DNA from: Rotaria sordida | Taxonomy: Eukaryota > Rotifera > Eurotatoria > Philodinida > Philodinidae | Reading direction: 5' to 3' | Length of the DNA stretch: 64,000 nucleotides | NCBI GenBank assembly: GCA_905250125.1 | Contig: CAJNOL010001114.1 | Span: 1 to 64,000, forward strand | Part shown: one piece after another, positions 47,589 through 58,852 of the stretch | Layout: each line of letters begins with the position of its first letter | How positions within the stretch are numbered: position 1 is the first letter of the stretch | Program-made: the position numbers and the translations under genes | Notes under the pieces: generated by a model | Seen by the model: the letters and a program-made list of their open reading frames with translations, nothing else | Told to the model about the DNA's origin: nothing | The model's database searches: none

Positions 47589-50500
47589 TTAAAAAGATCC
47601 ACTTAAATCTCGACTTTTTCTTATTGCTAATAATGGTTCAAGCATTTGTTCTAAATTAATTTCATAATCTAAAATTTGTTTTGCTTGTGTACATAACATA
47701 TCAAGAATATCGTATAATTTTCTAAATTCACTTCCATATGATTGATTTATTAAAGATTCATTTTCATCTTGTTGATCTTTATTATTTTTAATTATATCGT
47801 CTAAATAATGATCAATACTTTCATATTCGATTGTATTAAATTTTAACCATGTTTTACTTGGTAGTGTTGATTCAATATAAATAAGTTCACGAATCCAATA
47901 AGCATCTAGAAATAATTTTAAGAAAAAAAAACCGATTAAAATTTTATTTACTTGCTTTAGCTCGTGCATTTTCCATTGAACTTTTTATATCACCAACTGT
48001 TATTCCTAATAAAAGATTCATAAAAACAATAGTCATTATAACAATAAATAGTATAAATAAAAATGCTGCAGCTGTAAATGTTGATTTAGAAAAAAATAAT
48101 GTTTCATAATCAAATTCTCCAACAATCATTGATGATGATTTATGTATAGCTTTTGTTACAGTTACAAATGCTGGTTGATTAAAAAATATCATTTTTATTG
48201 ATAATGTAAATGCAATAAGTAATGGAAACATAACAAAAAATAATGATGCAAATTTAATTAATATTGATTCAATCATAACAATAAAATTTCCAAAAAATGG
48301 TACTGAACGAAGTATAACAGCTATATTAAACCATTGAAATAATATTGAAAATGATACTAATTGCCATTGCCAAGAAATATTATTATTATTATTATTATTA
48401 TTATTTATTTCCTTTTCATATGGTATAAAAGCTATGATTGATGAAAGAAATGACATTAAACCAAATAATTGTGCAAATGGCACACGTAAACCATGAAAAA
48501 GAATTATTTCTAAGAATATTTTCAATAAATTTATTATTGATAATATAATAATAATCCATCGAATTGTGAAATGAGTTGTTATAGATAATGAAATATATTT
48601 TGATGATTTTATATTTGGTGCAGGTGTAATAAGAACATAGAATGTTAAAATAAATAAAAGTAAAAAAGCTAATATTCGTGGAAAATAAAAAAATGGACGA
48701 TATAATTTCCATTTACGTAACATTAATTGTTTAGAAAGAGGATGTTCAAGTAAAAAATGATGTTCACTATCAAGAGCAATTATTAATGGATGATTACGAT
48801 AAAGTTGACGACTTTTTGTTGTATATAATTTTTCATTATTTCTATTTAATTAAAAAAAGAAGTTAATTCTTATTATTTGGATTTTTTTTTTATGATGAAT
48901 ATATATTGATAAGAAAATTTCCTTAGATGATTAAAATAAAATTTTGTTTACATCTAAAGAATATCTAGAGTAGGAAAAGCTTAAGATATGGATGTAGAAC
49001 TCCTTCGAGTTGGTTCGAGTTCGAAAATTTTGTTTCGTATCTTTTGGTCAACTATCCAATTTTCATTTGAAAATTTCATCGAGAGTATCAAAGTAGAGTT
49101 CAATGGGATCTCGGTCAGTAAATTTTAGACATGAAGGGCTCTATGTGGGTACGAGTTACAATTTGAATGAGATATGGATTTCTTTTTATTATAAATTTTC
49201 TATATCAAAACCTCAATCAGACGAACTCATTTAGAGAGTTTCAGAATTTTTGTAAAAATCATCTTTACGATATGCATTGTTTAAAATACCGATGCATAAC
49301 ACACTATTCATAGAAAAACTGTCTTTATACTAATATATTGATATTTCAGAGATAATGGACTCCAAAAATTTTGAAATTTTGTAGATGAGTCAATCTAATT
49401 CAGACTTCCATATAGGTAGAGTTTCAAGTTGAAATTCACAACTTTAACTTTACCAAGGAACAAAAGAATGTTGAAGAAGAATAGTAGTACAAAGTTGATA
49501 TCTGAGTGAAGTCGTAACTTACCCCTTTAGGTTCTTAAACTTTTCTAGTCTCTAGATTTTCTATATGTGAACGAAATTCAAGTTTCAAGATTTATTGCCT
49601 AGAGAGACTCCTTCATGAAGATGAGGATATCTGAGTAGCTGAGACTTCAGTCGATTAAACTGTTAGAACATATTTAGTGTAGAAGTTGACTTTCGAATAA
49701 CATATGTTGAATATATTTACAGTATTCGAATAAATACTGATAACATCTAGAGGTACTTCGATGATTTCAAAATATTTTGTAAGACTGATTAAATAATATT
49801 TTATCGTAGTTTCTTATGACTCCGATTTTATATGTTCAACTGTCAATATAGATCGAGATAAATCTGTATTATAATAGTTATCAAAAGTTCCACGATCAGG
49901 TAAAACATGAATATTTTACTCTCATGTTTTTACGGACAAGAAAGCACGACGAGGATACTTTACTATTAGCAAGAAGTCTCAAAGTGTTTGATCTTTCGTT
50001 CAAGAGCTCACTGCTGTCTCTATCACCGATGAAGAATTCATGTCAAACAATTATAGTTTGCTGAATTTATGAAGTTATTTTTGGGTATTCTTAGCATGAG
50101 AGTGAATGACATTTGTGAAAAAGTAACTTCTAACTCTGACTATTATTAACCATGTACCCTGAAAGTTTCATGATTAGAGCCTTTGATGCACCGAAGATCT
50201 ATGCCAAGGCTGCCTTGGATATTGGAAACGTTACTGCACCTCTGAGTTACAGCAGATTCGATTTTCATATCTGTGACACATTTAAGACGTTTGAATATGT
50301 GTTTTTCAATAAAAAGAATATATAGTAACGTTTAAAAATAATGACAAACGAAAAATATTTCAATAAAAAGGCCTTTTTTGAGTCCAAGGATAAAAATAGG
50401 TTTTTTTTTCTAAATCGAATGCATTAAAGCCAATTGACTTTCAGTTAATGCTTGCGATCAGAATTTTACCGAACTCTGTTTGTAGTAAAAATTTCAGGTG

Positions 50501-53500
50501 AAAATATCCTAATTTAGGTACTTTTTGACCTGGTAGTAATGATCTCGGCGACTACTGTATATGTCTGATTTTATCTGCATCTTCATTTTCAAAAGGATAA
50601 AACTAAGAGTAAATATTATCGGAATTCATGAAGAATTTATTATTTCTTATTACTTTCATTAATTGTTAGATAAGGAAAAATTACCAGGAACCCACACTCA
50701 CACTCTAGTAGAAGATGGAAGTTTTATTTTTTAGAACTGACATAAGATTACTCAGAAAAAATAATAGACAAATAGCTCGATTTTGTATTTATCAATATGA
50801 GTCAACAAATAATGAATGAAATATTTTGCTAGAAATAGATTTATAAAAATTCTACTAAAAATTTTACTTACATAAAATAATCATCAATGTATTTATATGT
50901 ATAAGTTGTTCGTTGAAATATATTTCCAGCAAAATCAAATTCATTTGTTTTTGATATTAATTTATCAAAAGCATGTTGTGCACATTCAGGCATATATCGA
51001 ATTAAATCTCTTAATGGTGTTTGATGAATATTTTTATTTGAATTTCTTATTGACATAAGCCATTGTTCACATTGTGGATGTTCTAAAAGTATATGTACTG
51101 TTTCAATTTGTCGATATTTTATTGCAATTTCTAATGGATTTTTTTCTTTATTATAATTAAAATTTATTTCATAATTAATTCCAATATTTTGAGAAATTAA
51201 AAGTTTAACAATATCAACAAAACCATATTGACAAGCAATCATTATTGGTAATTGTCTTCTTGATAAAATTGATTGAAATTCAGTCATATATTTTGTACAA
51301 GCTTTCAATAATAAATTAACACATTGACTATGTCCATTTTGTATAGCAACATGAAGTGGTAATTGATTAAGATAATTTTCGAGTAAAACATTAGCATTAT
51401 ATTTAAGAAGTATTTCTATACATGATGTATGACCTTGTTCAGATGCTAAATGTAATGGAGTTTTTCCATCTTCATTTTGTGCATCAATATATAAACGTAA
51501 TATTGATGATGTTTGTTCAACATTAGATCGATCAGAATCAATTATTGTTGTAATAGAATTACTATGACTTGTCATTGACTGTAACTTAGTTGATTGTTGA
51601 ATATGATTACAAAGCAATGTAATTAATTCATAATGATTATTTCGTGCAGCTATATGAAATGCATTCATACGGTGTTTATCAATTGTATCCCAACGAATAT
51701 ATGGATGCGTTAATATTAATGAACACATATCGATAGAACCAGTTTGAACAGCAATTAAAAATATCGAACGTTGATTTTTGCTTTCTATTTGATCAAGTAT
51801 TGGTAATAATTGATGATTAATAGTAGATAATAAACGATTAACAATAGTAATTTGACCAGTTGATACAGCAACCATTATTGCATTCATATCATTATTATCA
51901 AGACTTGAAATATCAGCACCAAATGTAATTAATTGATCGATAATATCAAGATGTGTTGTAACTGATAGAACTGTTCGACCATGTTTATCTTTGATTTCTA
52001 AAAGAGATGATTGTGTAAGATTATAAAATTCTTGAACAATAGAAAGACGATTTAATCCACATGCTATATGAAGTGGAGATTGTTTATTTGAATTTAATAT
52101 TGATGGATCAGCTCCATTATCATATAGAAGATGAATCATAGATGGATCACAGAATTTAGCTAGAAATTTAAATGTATATTCATCAGTAAAATGATAATTT
52201 CAAAAAAAAATATATTCAACTCTAAAGATGAAATCTTTACCTGCTATATGTAAAGGAGTACCAAATGGTTCTGCTAATTGATTAATCAATAATTTGATAT
52301 TATCACTTGTAAATTTCGTTAGAATATATTCAACTAATTCAATATTTCCACTTTGTACTGCTAAATGTAAACATGTTGCATCAGTATTTGTTTTCATAAG
52401 GAGAAGTTTTTGAAAAAAAGTTTTTTCATTAGAATAAATTAATTTAACAATATCTAAATGTCCTTTTGAACATGCATAATGTAACGGTGTCCAAGAATCG
52501 GTATCAATAACATCAATTTGTGTACCTTGCTCAATTAAATATTCAACAATTGATAAGTAGCCTTCTTTACATGCTAAATGTAATGGACGAATTCCTTGTC
52601 GATCTTGTGGCTAAATAAAATAAGTTTAAAAAAAACGAAGGACACCGTCGAATAAGATCATAATTCTACCATCCCATCAGATTTTGCCTTTAATAAATTA
52701 AAAAGATAGAACATGAAATTCTACACATTTCTGTCTTTTTATTTTGATGAATGTAGGAGAAAAATTTCGAGAACTAAATAGTCTTAGTGAATCTATCGGT
52801 CTTAAGCATTGTCGTTATAGATTTTTCTTTTGTAAATTCAATATGAAGACTAATAGTGTAGATCGGCATAGTTTTTCATGCTCCAAAAAAAAAAAGACAT
52901 ATTAATTAGTTTAGCAGAACCAAACAATGTACCTGTTGAACTCTGCATAAACTAATCGATATGTCGGTTTGTAGAGCACAAAAAACTACGTCTAACGAAA
53001 ACTCTTAAAACTGATAGACTATTTAGTCCTCGAAAATTCTTTTTTTTCTACATTCAACAAAATAAAAAAAGACAGAAACGTACAACATTTCATGTTTCAT
53101 CTGTCTAATTCATTGAAAGTAAAACCTGATCGAGTGACAGATTTATGATCTTATCTGATAGCATCCTTTCTTTTTTTCTTCAAACTTTACTTCAATATCT
53201 GCATTTAATGTAATCAATTGTTTAACACCAGCAAAATTTTGATTAGCTACAGCATAATGAAGTGGTGTAAGAAGATATTTATCACGCATATTTATATCTC
53301 CATTAGTTTTAGCAAATAAATAAATAATTGGATGATGACTTGGAAGAATTTTTTCAATATATTCTTCTTGCCAAATTTGAAAATCTTGAATCTATATGAA
53401 TAAGAATATATATTTAAAATATAAAATAATAGTATTTATTTAATACTTGATTTCCAAAATCAATTTCAGTCATAAATTGATTTTCTATATTTGAAATATT

Positions 53501-54057
53501 ATTTGATGAACGAAATGCTGAATGAATTGGTGTTCGACCATTTTCATCTTTTATATTAACACCAAATCTAATAAAATAAAACATTTAAAAAAAACTAATT
53601 CATTATATATATATATTTGTTTTTGTATTTTACACTTACACAAATTTAATATTCGATAAAAGCATTAAACAAATATGTAATTGTTGATGACGAGCAGCAT
53701 GATGTAATGGTGAAAGACCAGTATCAACATCAAGTCGATCAACTATTTGACTTGCATGTTCAGCACAACTTGACATTTGTCGACTATATTCAATAAATAG
53801 ACTTAAACGATATATATCACCTTCACGACAAATCTATAAACAATTAACATGATTAAAGAATAAAAAACTTTGTCAAATATACATACTTCACTTATTAAAC
53901 TTGTATTCCAATTATAAACTTCTGGAATTATAAATGGTATGACTTCTTCATCAGTTTGAATAGTTGTTAAAGGAGTTTCTTCTGTAATAATTTCTTCATC
54001 AATGACAGATAGTGATGTATTCGATAATAGATTTTGCTGGTTTTCATGAACATCCAT
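47589..54057 (-). CDS. TRPA1: TRPA1-like ankyrin-repeat cation channel
   Basis: Eight exons chain in frame: 54057-53887, 53833-53640, 53567-53447, 53391-53191, 52610-52241, 52159-50872, 48841-47952 and 47905-47589 (3552 nt, 1183 residues; human 1119). Residues ~80-700 are a long ankyrin array with many TPLH and LHLA motifs. Landmarks of TRPA follow: TPLRDLI.YMPEC, EHPLSKQLMLRKW, six hydrophobic segments from ~834, a pore stretch SMIVGEFDYETLF, and the S6/TRP end 'MNLLLGITVGDI'. The C-terminal ~105 residues are helical and acidic. An (Asn)9 run lies between S2 and S4. TRPA1 channels are Ca-permeable sensors of irritants, heat or other stimuli at the plasma membrane. Intron 4 is filled by a foldback and intron 6 is 2030 bp. 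Confidence 0.93.
48842..50871. other. long TRPA1 intron 6
   Basis: 2030 bp between the ankyrin exon and the transmembrane exon. It holds repeat-like sequence (runs of 'gaaattt', 'gagttcgaa' and 'aaaattttgaaattttg' words) but no clear paired arms and no frame with splice support. Confidence 0.4.
52650..53162. repeat. foldback filling TRPA1 intron 4
   Basis: The left arm (cgaataagatcataa at 52649, then aacatgaaat, tttctgtctttttatttt, gaatgtag, aactaaatagtct) is matched in reverse complement by the right arm (agactatttagt, ctacattcaac, aaaaaaagacagaaac, atttcatgtttcat, ttatgatcttatctgatagc at 53162). The arms are ~170 bases each. The intron (52611-53190) is almost nothing but this element. Confidence 0.78.
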
Positions 54058-56290
54058 AATATAAAGTTGTTAGCCTTCTTTATATGAAATTTTTGTTAAG
54101 TTGTGTTCCCTTTTTTTTTTTTATCTTCAAATAACTGACGTTATCAGATTTCTTTTTTTTTTAATGATAGAAGTATAATATAAGAATTTGTGTATGACAC
54201 AGGAGAAGAATAAAAAATTTTGTTCTTTCGTATTACATTACAATATGGTTTATTCTTCTTTTTTTTATTTCATACCGAATAAATTGAAACAACTCTATTC
54301 TAAAAGAATAATTTTATTATATTGAAAATCAACTTTTAAATTTACATTAATGTTTAAGTATCACTGAAAATTATGGTTTTTATACTACTTTTCTTCAATA
54401 TGATAGTATTATTGATCATATTCGAACAAAAAACAAACTTTCATGTAAAAAATAGCACTTTCAACGACAAAGGAGAACAGTTCGAAGTATCTTGATAGTG
54501 AGACATTAGGTAGATTATGAAGGGTGTGGGTTCTATTTTTTAATAATTGACAGACGAAAAATATCATATTCAAAATTGATATATCTGTTAGCGTTCAATA
54601 TTAAATCCACATAGATCAATTTTGGATCCATTATAGGATGCAGACATCAATTAAAGCTACTCTCCGATTGATTACTTAGAAAACATTCAATTCGAATATT
54701 CGCTTGAAAATTTTAAGCAAATATCAGATTAATCTTTCCAAACATCAAATAAAGTAGCAAATCAGGTAGAATTTTTAAAATACCAGAAATATGTTCTAAG
54801 ACTATTCGAGAACGATGATTTTCATGTCATTATTTGATTGTAACAAAAAATTAATCTCAAGTATTTTTTTCAATGACAAATAGGGTTCTGCCACAACGAA
54901 ACATTTCGTGAATAGCACTGATATTGTTTAAGATGGTATACAATTTTCAACATAGTAATTCTTTTTATCATTTTGACTTTGCACTTTTTCTTGAGCATAA
55001 ACATCAAAGGAAGCTTTCGAAAATCATAAATTACAGGTAAAACAACAGCTTGCAAATCATTCATAAAACCGAATTAACCGTTTAAAAGTCTACTTGCCCC
55101 ATCATACCAGATAGGTTCACAAGTAACATTTGCTTTCATATTATTTGATTTCGAAATCTAGTGTTTATGAGCCCTAAATAATACAAAGCAAACACCAGTT
55201 TTATCCCACTTCATTTTTTTGCAAAACTTCACACAAGTAAAAAAATCTAATCTACCATCGTGAATTCCCATCCAACAATCATTCCTTTTGCCTCCGATCA
55301 ATAACACCATGGCTTCATAGATATGTGTACAACACACCAATACTACTAATGATTACTACCATTTGTATCACAGGTGAAAAGTTTTTACTACCAACATGTT
55401 TCGAAGAATGAAATATTAGTGATAATCAAATCTGCACACTTACTAACATCAATCTCGTATTCTGTAAACTCGACAACGCGTCACTACTGTTCGTTTTAAA
55501 ACACTCATTTCATTTGTACAAGTAAGAACCAAACAAATATCATGCATCATTCGATTACTATTAAATATCACCGTATCGTTGAATGAATCGGTACTCATCG
55601 ATATCACTATTGTAGCTCAATTTATTTGCAACTGTCATTAAATACATCATAAGATGACTCAGACAAGTTTTTCATGTGCCTCGCACAGCAGTGATTTTTT
55701 TCTAAATCGTCTACAAAAAACTTCTTTTTTTTTCAGTACAAAGTCTAGGTAGTATAATACACAGTGAAATATCTTTACTGTTAGAATATAATAAATGAAC
55801 GTTTGTCGTCATTTTAACTGAACACAATCATGACTTATAATTAGAAGCCGTCGTGTTTGTCCATAACCTAGATCCGGTCGATTCTGATATTCACCCATCC
55901 GATCATACTTTTAAGGTAATAACCAATTATGACTTGATTATTATAATGTCATTACGATTATCTGAGATCGGCACAAGGTGTGTTAATCATAGAATATAAA
56001 TAATTGCTATAAAAAGTATGTTGCATATTCAGAACGACTATCAGATCCACACTAAAAAGTTTTGTGGAAATTAGGCTTACGGTGCGGACCTGGATCCGAA
56101 AAGTTCGATCAATCGAATCTAGATATTTTCGAACTGATGGACTTTACTCGTAATAACTTGTGAATACCTTATTCATTGTCCATTTATTTATTTAATTTAC
56201 TTATTCGTTTCCTGAATTGACTCGAAGCATTTTCTAATCGATTGTTATTCTCTTATCTGAATCGGTTCATCAAAATTCATTCAAAAATAT
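54058..56290. other. upstream region of TRPA1, no gene seen
   Basis: Presumably includes the TRPA1 promoter just right of 54057. The frames at 54870-55064 and 55158-55340 (-), the latter with several cysteines, have no signal peptide, splice partner or known domain and are not called. Confidence 0.4.
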
Positions 56291-56304
56291 TCTAACACAA
56301 AAAT

Positions 56305-56990
56305 ACGTCAGTGAAGTTAGCGGCAGATTCGACTTTTTTCAGCGAACATTCGCATATTAACCTGTGTCTAAGCAACTTATCAGTGTGTCTTATAGAACTC
56401 GACGAGCTCTATCCAATGGTACCATCAGATTTTCTATAGACCAAAGTATGGCTCAGAGAATTTCAAAATATTGTATTTTCTTAATGAAACTCTGGCAATA
56501 TATTCGAGTAAAAGCTGCCCATATTCACTGTGTCAATTCTGAAAATACTTGTGTCCGATGCAACTCGATGCGCTCTATCCAATGGTATACTCAGATCTTC
56601 GATAGCTCAAAGTATCAGTTTTGACTGACAGATGGCCCTAAAGAAAATCTGGAAATCATACTTTGAGCTATCTTTGAGCTATCTTTGAGCTATCGAAGAT
56701 CTGAGTATACCATTGGATAGAGCTCATCGAGTTGCATCGGACACAAGTATTTTCAGAATTGACACAGTGAATATGGGCAGCTTTTACTCGAATATATTGC
56801 CAGAGTTTCATTAAGAAAATACAGTATTTTGAAATTCTCTGAGCCATACTTTGGCCTATAGAAAATCTGATTGTACCATTGGATAGAGCTCGTCGAGTTC
56901 TATAAGACACACTGATAAGTTACTTAGACACAGGTTAATATGCGAATGTTCGCTGAAAAAAGTCGAATCTGACGCTAACTTCACTGACGT
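56305..56990. mobile_element. foldback transposable element with 9-bp target-site duplication
   Basis: Arms of ~300 bases start acgtcagtgaagttagcg at 56305 and end with its complement at 56990. The 9-mer cacaaaaat is present directly outside both ends (56296-56304 and 56991-56999). A 9-bp duplication with long inverted repeats fits Mutator-like or Foldback-type elements. The centre has three tandem copies of ctttgagctat. The mirror-image frames at 56364-56624 and 56668-56910 are the two arms read outwards, not genes. No transposase is present, so it is non-autonomous. Confidence 0.88.
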
Positions 56991-57218
56991 CACAAAAATA
57001 GCATTGTTTTTTCAAAATGTTAGTATTTTCTTTTTATATCTCTTCTTCACAGATCCAAACTACAATAAATTAATAAATGCTTCGTATAGTCATGTTATTA
57101 CGGTATATATAATATTTTTGTCCTCTTATGCAAAAGAAAAATACAGCGATCGTTACAATCACCCAAAACCTACAAAAAGTAGACTTGTTTGAATCTTTAT
57201 CCCAAACTATTTATCAAT

Positions 57219-58171
57219 TAACATGCGATGCAAAAGTCTTGGAAAAAATGTCAACCTATGCTAGACCATATTGCCAGCTTCTAAATCAGTCAAATTTTTT
57301 TTTCTTAGAAAGAGCAAAGTCTGAACTACAAGTTTTGTACCAGAGTTGTTTTTCCTGAACGAATCTACCAAGCAAGAAAAGCTAAAAGCTAAACACCTCT
57401 AAAAAAGTTCTTGCAACGTTTTTGTAATTTGAAAAGTTTCTACTTCTCAACTATCTTGAGCTACGTGGATCGAATTCTAACAAAAAATACACCAAAATGT
57501 GACACATTGAAAGTTATATCGATATCAGCTTTGGTACATTTTTTTAATATTAGCTCTTGACTCCTTAATGAAAAAAATAGGAAATTGAAATTTTCGTAAA
57601 AATAGTCTTTTGCAAGAGTTATCTATTTGGAACCAGATCAACTACAGTTTCGAGAAACTATGTGTGAATTGAAATCTTTGCATGTTTTTTGTTTCAAATA
57701 CGTTAGATCCTAGAAACTTAGCAGAAAAAAGGATTCAAAAAACCTCATTTACTGTTCCAGCACGGTCAGCTAGTAACAAAGACCAAACTGCACAGTGTCA
57801 TCCAGAAAGAGGTATATTTTTCGAAAGAAACCAAGACTAAATTTAACTTCGAATCTACCATCGGAAAGAGCACTCTTTGTGCTACAAAATCATCATTACA
57901 CGTGCGTTTTCATTTTGCTTTTAATATAAAAAAATGAGAATAAAATAAAAAATGATATCGCGCGAAGGTGAAGTTGCAAGAACTTTTTTAGAGGTGTTTA
58001 GCTTTTAGCTTTTCTTGCTTGGTAGATTCGTTCAGGAAAAATAAGTCTGGTACAAAATTTGTAGTTCAGACTTTGCTCTCTCCAACAAAAAAAAATTTGA
58101 TTGGTTTAGAAGCTGGCAATATGGTCTAGCATAGGTTGACATTTTTTCCAAGACTTTTGCATCGCATGTTA
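57219..58171. mobile_element. foldback element of repeat family C
   Basis: Arms of ~200 bases begin taacatgcgatgcaaaagtc and end gacttttgcatcgcatgtta. They are about 95% identical by eye, including aagctaaaagctaaacacct. The ~550-base centre is not symmetric and matches the diverged copy at 710-1292. The target duplication is unclear. It lies 229 bases from the 56305-56990 element. Confidence 0.8.
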
Positions 58172-58486
58172 GTTCTTTCAATAAAATCATATATTCATAA
58201 TTATCCTACTATAATCAAGTAAAATAATACGTTGAAAATATCTTGATAGAGAATTGATCAAAAAAACATTACCATTCAATTCATTCTTTATTTTCATATT
58301 AAAATATTAAAAACACTAATGTACATATCACAGTGATTTATATTCAATGTGCCATCTGTAGGCTAGCTCTCTTATCCCATTGCTTGAATAACACAATCAT
58401 ATGAATGATGATGCTCGAATCAGTAATAGTTTTCTTTTACGTGGTACGTTACATATATATATATATATTAGAAGTACGAATTATTT
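58172..58486. other. downstream flank of the 58487-58852 gene
   Basis: AT-rich, with an (AT)n run at 58452-58468. It is presumably 3'UTR and spacer; nothing else is seen. Confidence 0.35.
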
Positions 58487-58852
58487 TTATGTTTTTAATG
58501 GCACTGTATGTTCATTTACTTCAGGTATATTTATTGTTTTATAACTGAAATATGTTTTGATTAAATATGCAACAACGACGATTACCATAATTCCAACTGA
58601 AATACAACCAATAGTAATAATAATCTTTAAATGTTCATTCAATACTTGGTCTTCAGGTGGATTCGAGAAACTATTATTATTATTTGTATTATTTTTATTT
58701 GTATTGAATTGATCTGTTTCTGTAATAATAGCAACTACATGATGATTTGAATTAGATTTATGAATAAATTTTGGTGAAAATTTGTTTGTATCGATCGAAA
58801 TTGAACAAGTAAAGTATAAAATAAGAAGCAATATAGTATAGAATTGAAACAT
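58487..58852 (-). CDS. small single-pass membrane protein, unrecognised
   Basis: A single exon of 121 residues from the ATG at 58850-58852. Residues 1-19 form a signal peptide ending in small residues before SIDTN. Residues ~20-75 are a polar luminal or extracellular segment, rich in Asn, with Asn-x-Ser/Thr sites. Residues ~78-100 (IIITIGCISVGIMVIVVVAY) are a transmembrane helix. The ~20-residue tail is cytoplasmic. This type I layout resembles small membrane adaptors, but I cannot name a family. An acceptor-like ttattgtag ends five bases before the ATG, suggesting a 5'UTR intron or trans-splicing. Codon use is like that of the confirmed genes. Confidence 0.58.
   Translation of the reverse strand: MFQFYTILLLILYFTCSISIDTNKFSPKFIHKSNSNHHVVAIITETDQFNTNKNNTNNNNSFSNPPEDQVLNEHLKIIITIGCISVGIMVIVVVAYLIKTYFSYKTINIPEVNEHTVPLKT

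Noticed and set aside
55158..55340. 60-codon cysteine-containing frame on the minus strand
   Set aside because: No signal peptide, no partner exons and no known cysteine spacing that I recognise; likely chance.
56364..56910. Two nearly identical 80-86 codon frames on opposite strands
   Set aside because: They are mirror images from the inverted arms of the 56305-56990 element, with no splice sites or known domain.
57128..57358. 76-codon frame resembling the 62-codon frame at 1103-1291
   Set aside because: The similarity is explained by both lying in repeat family C; the frames are interrupted and not shared at full length.
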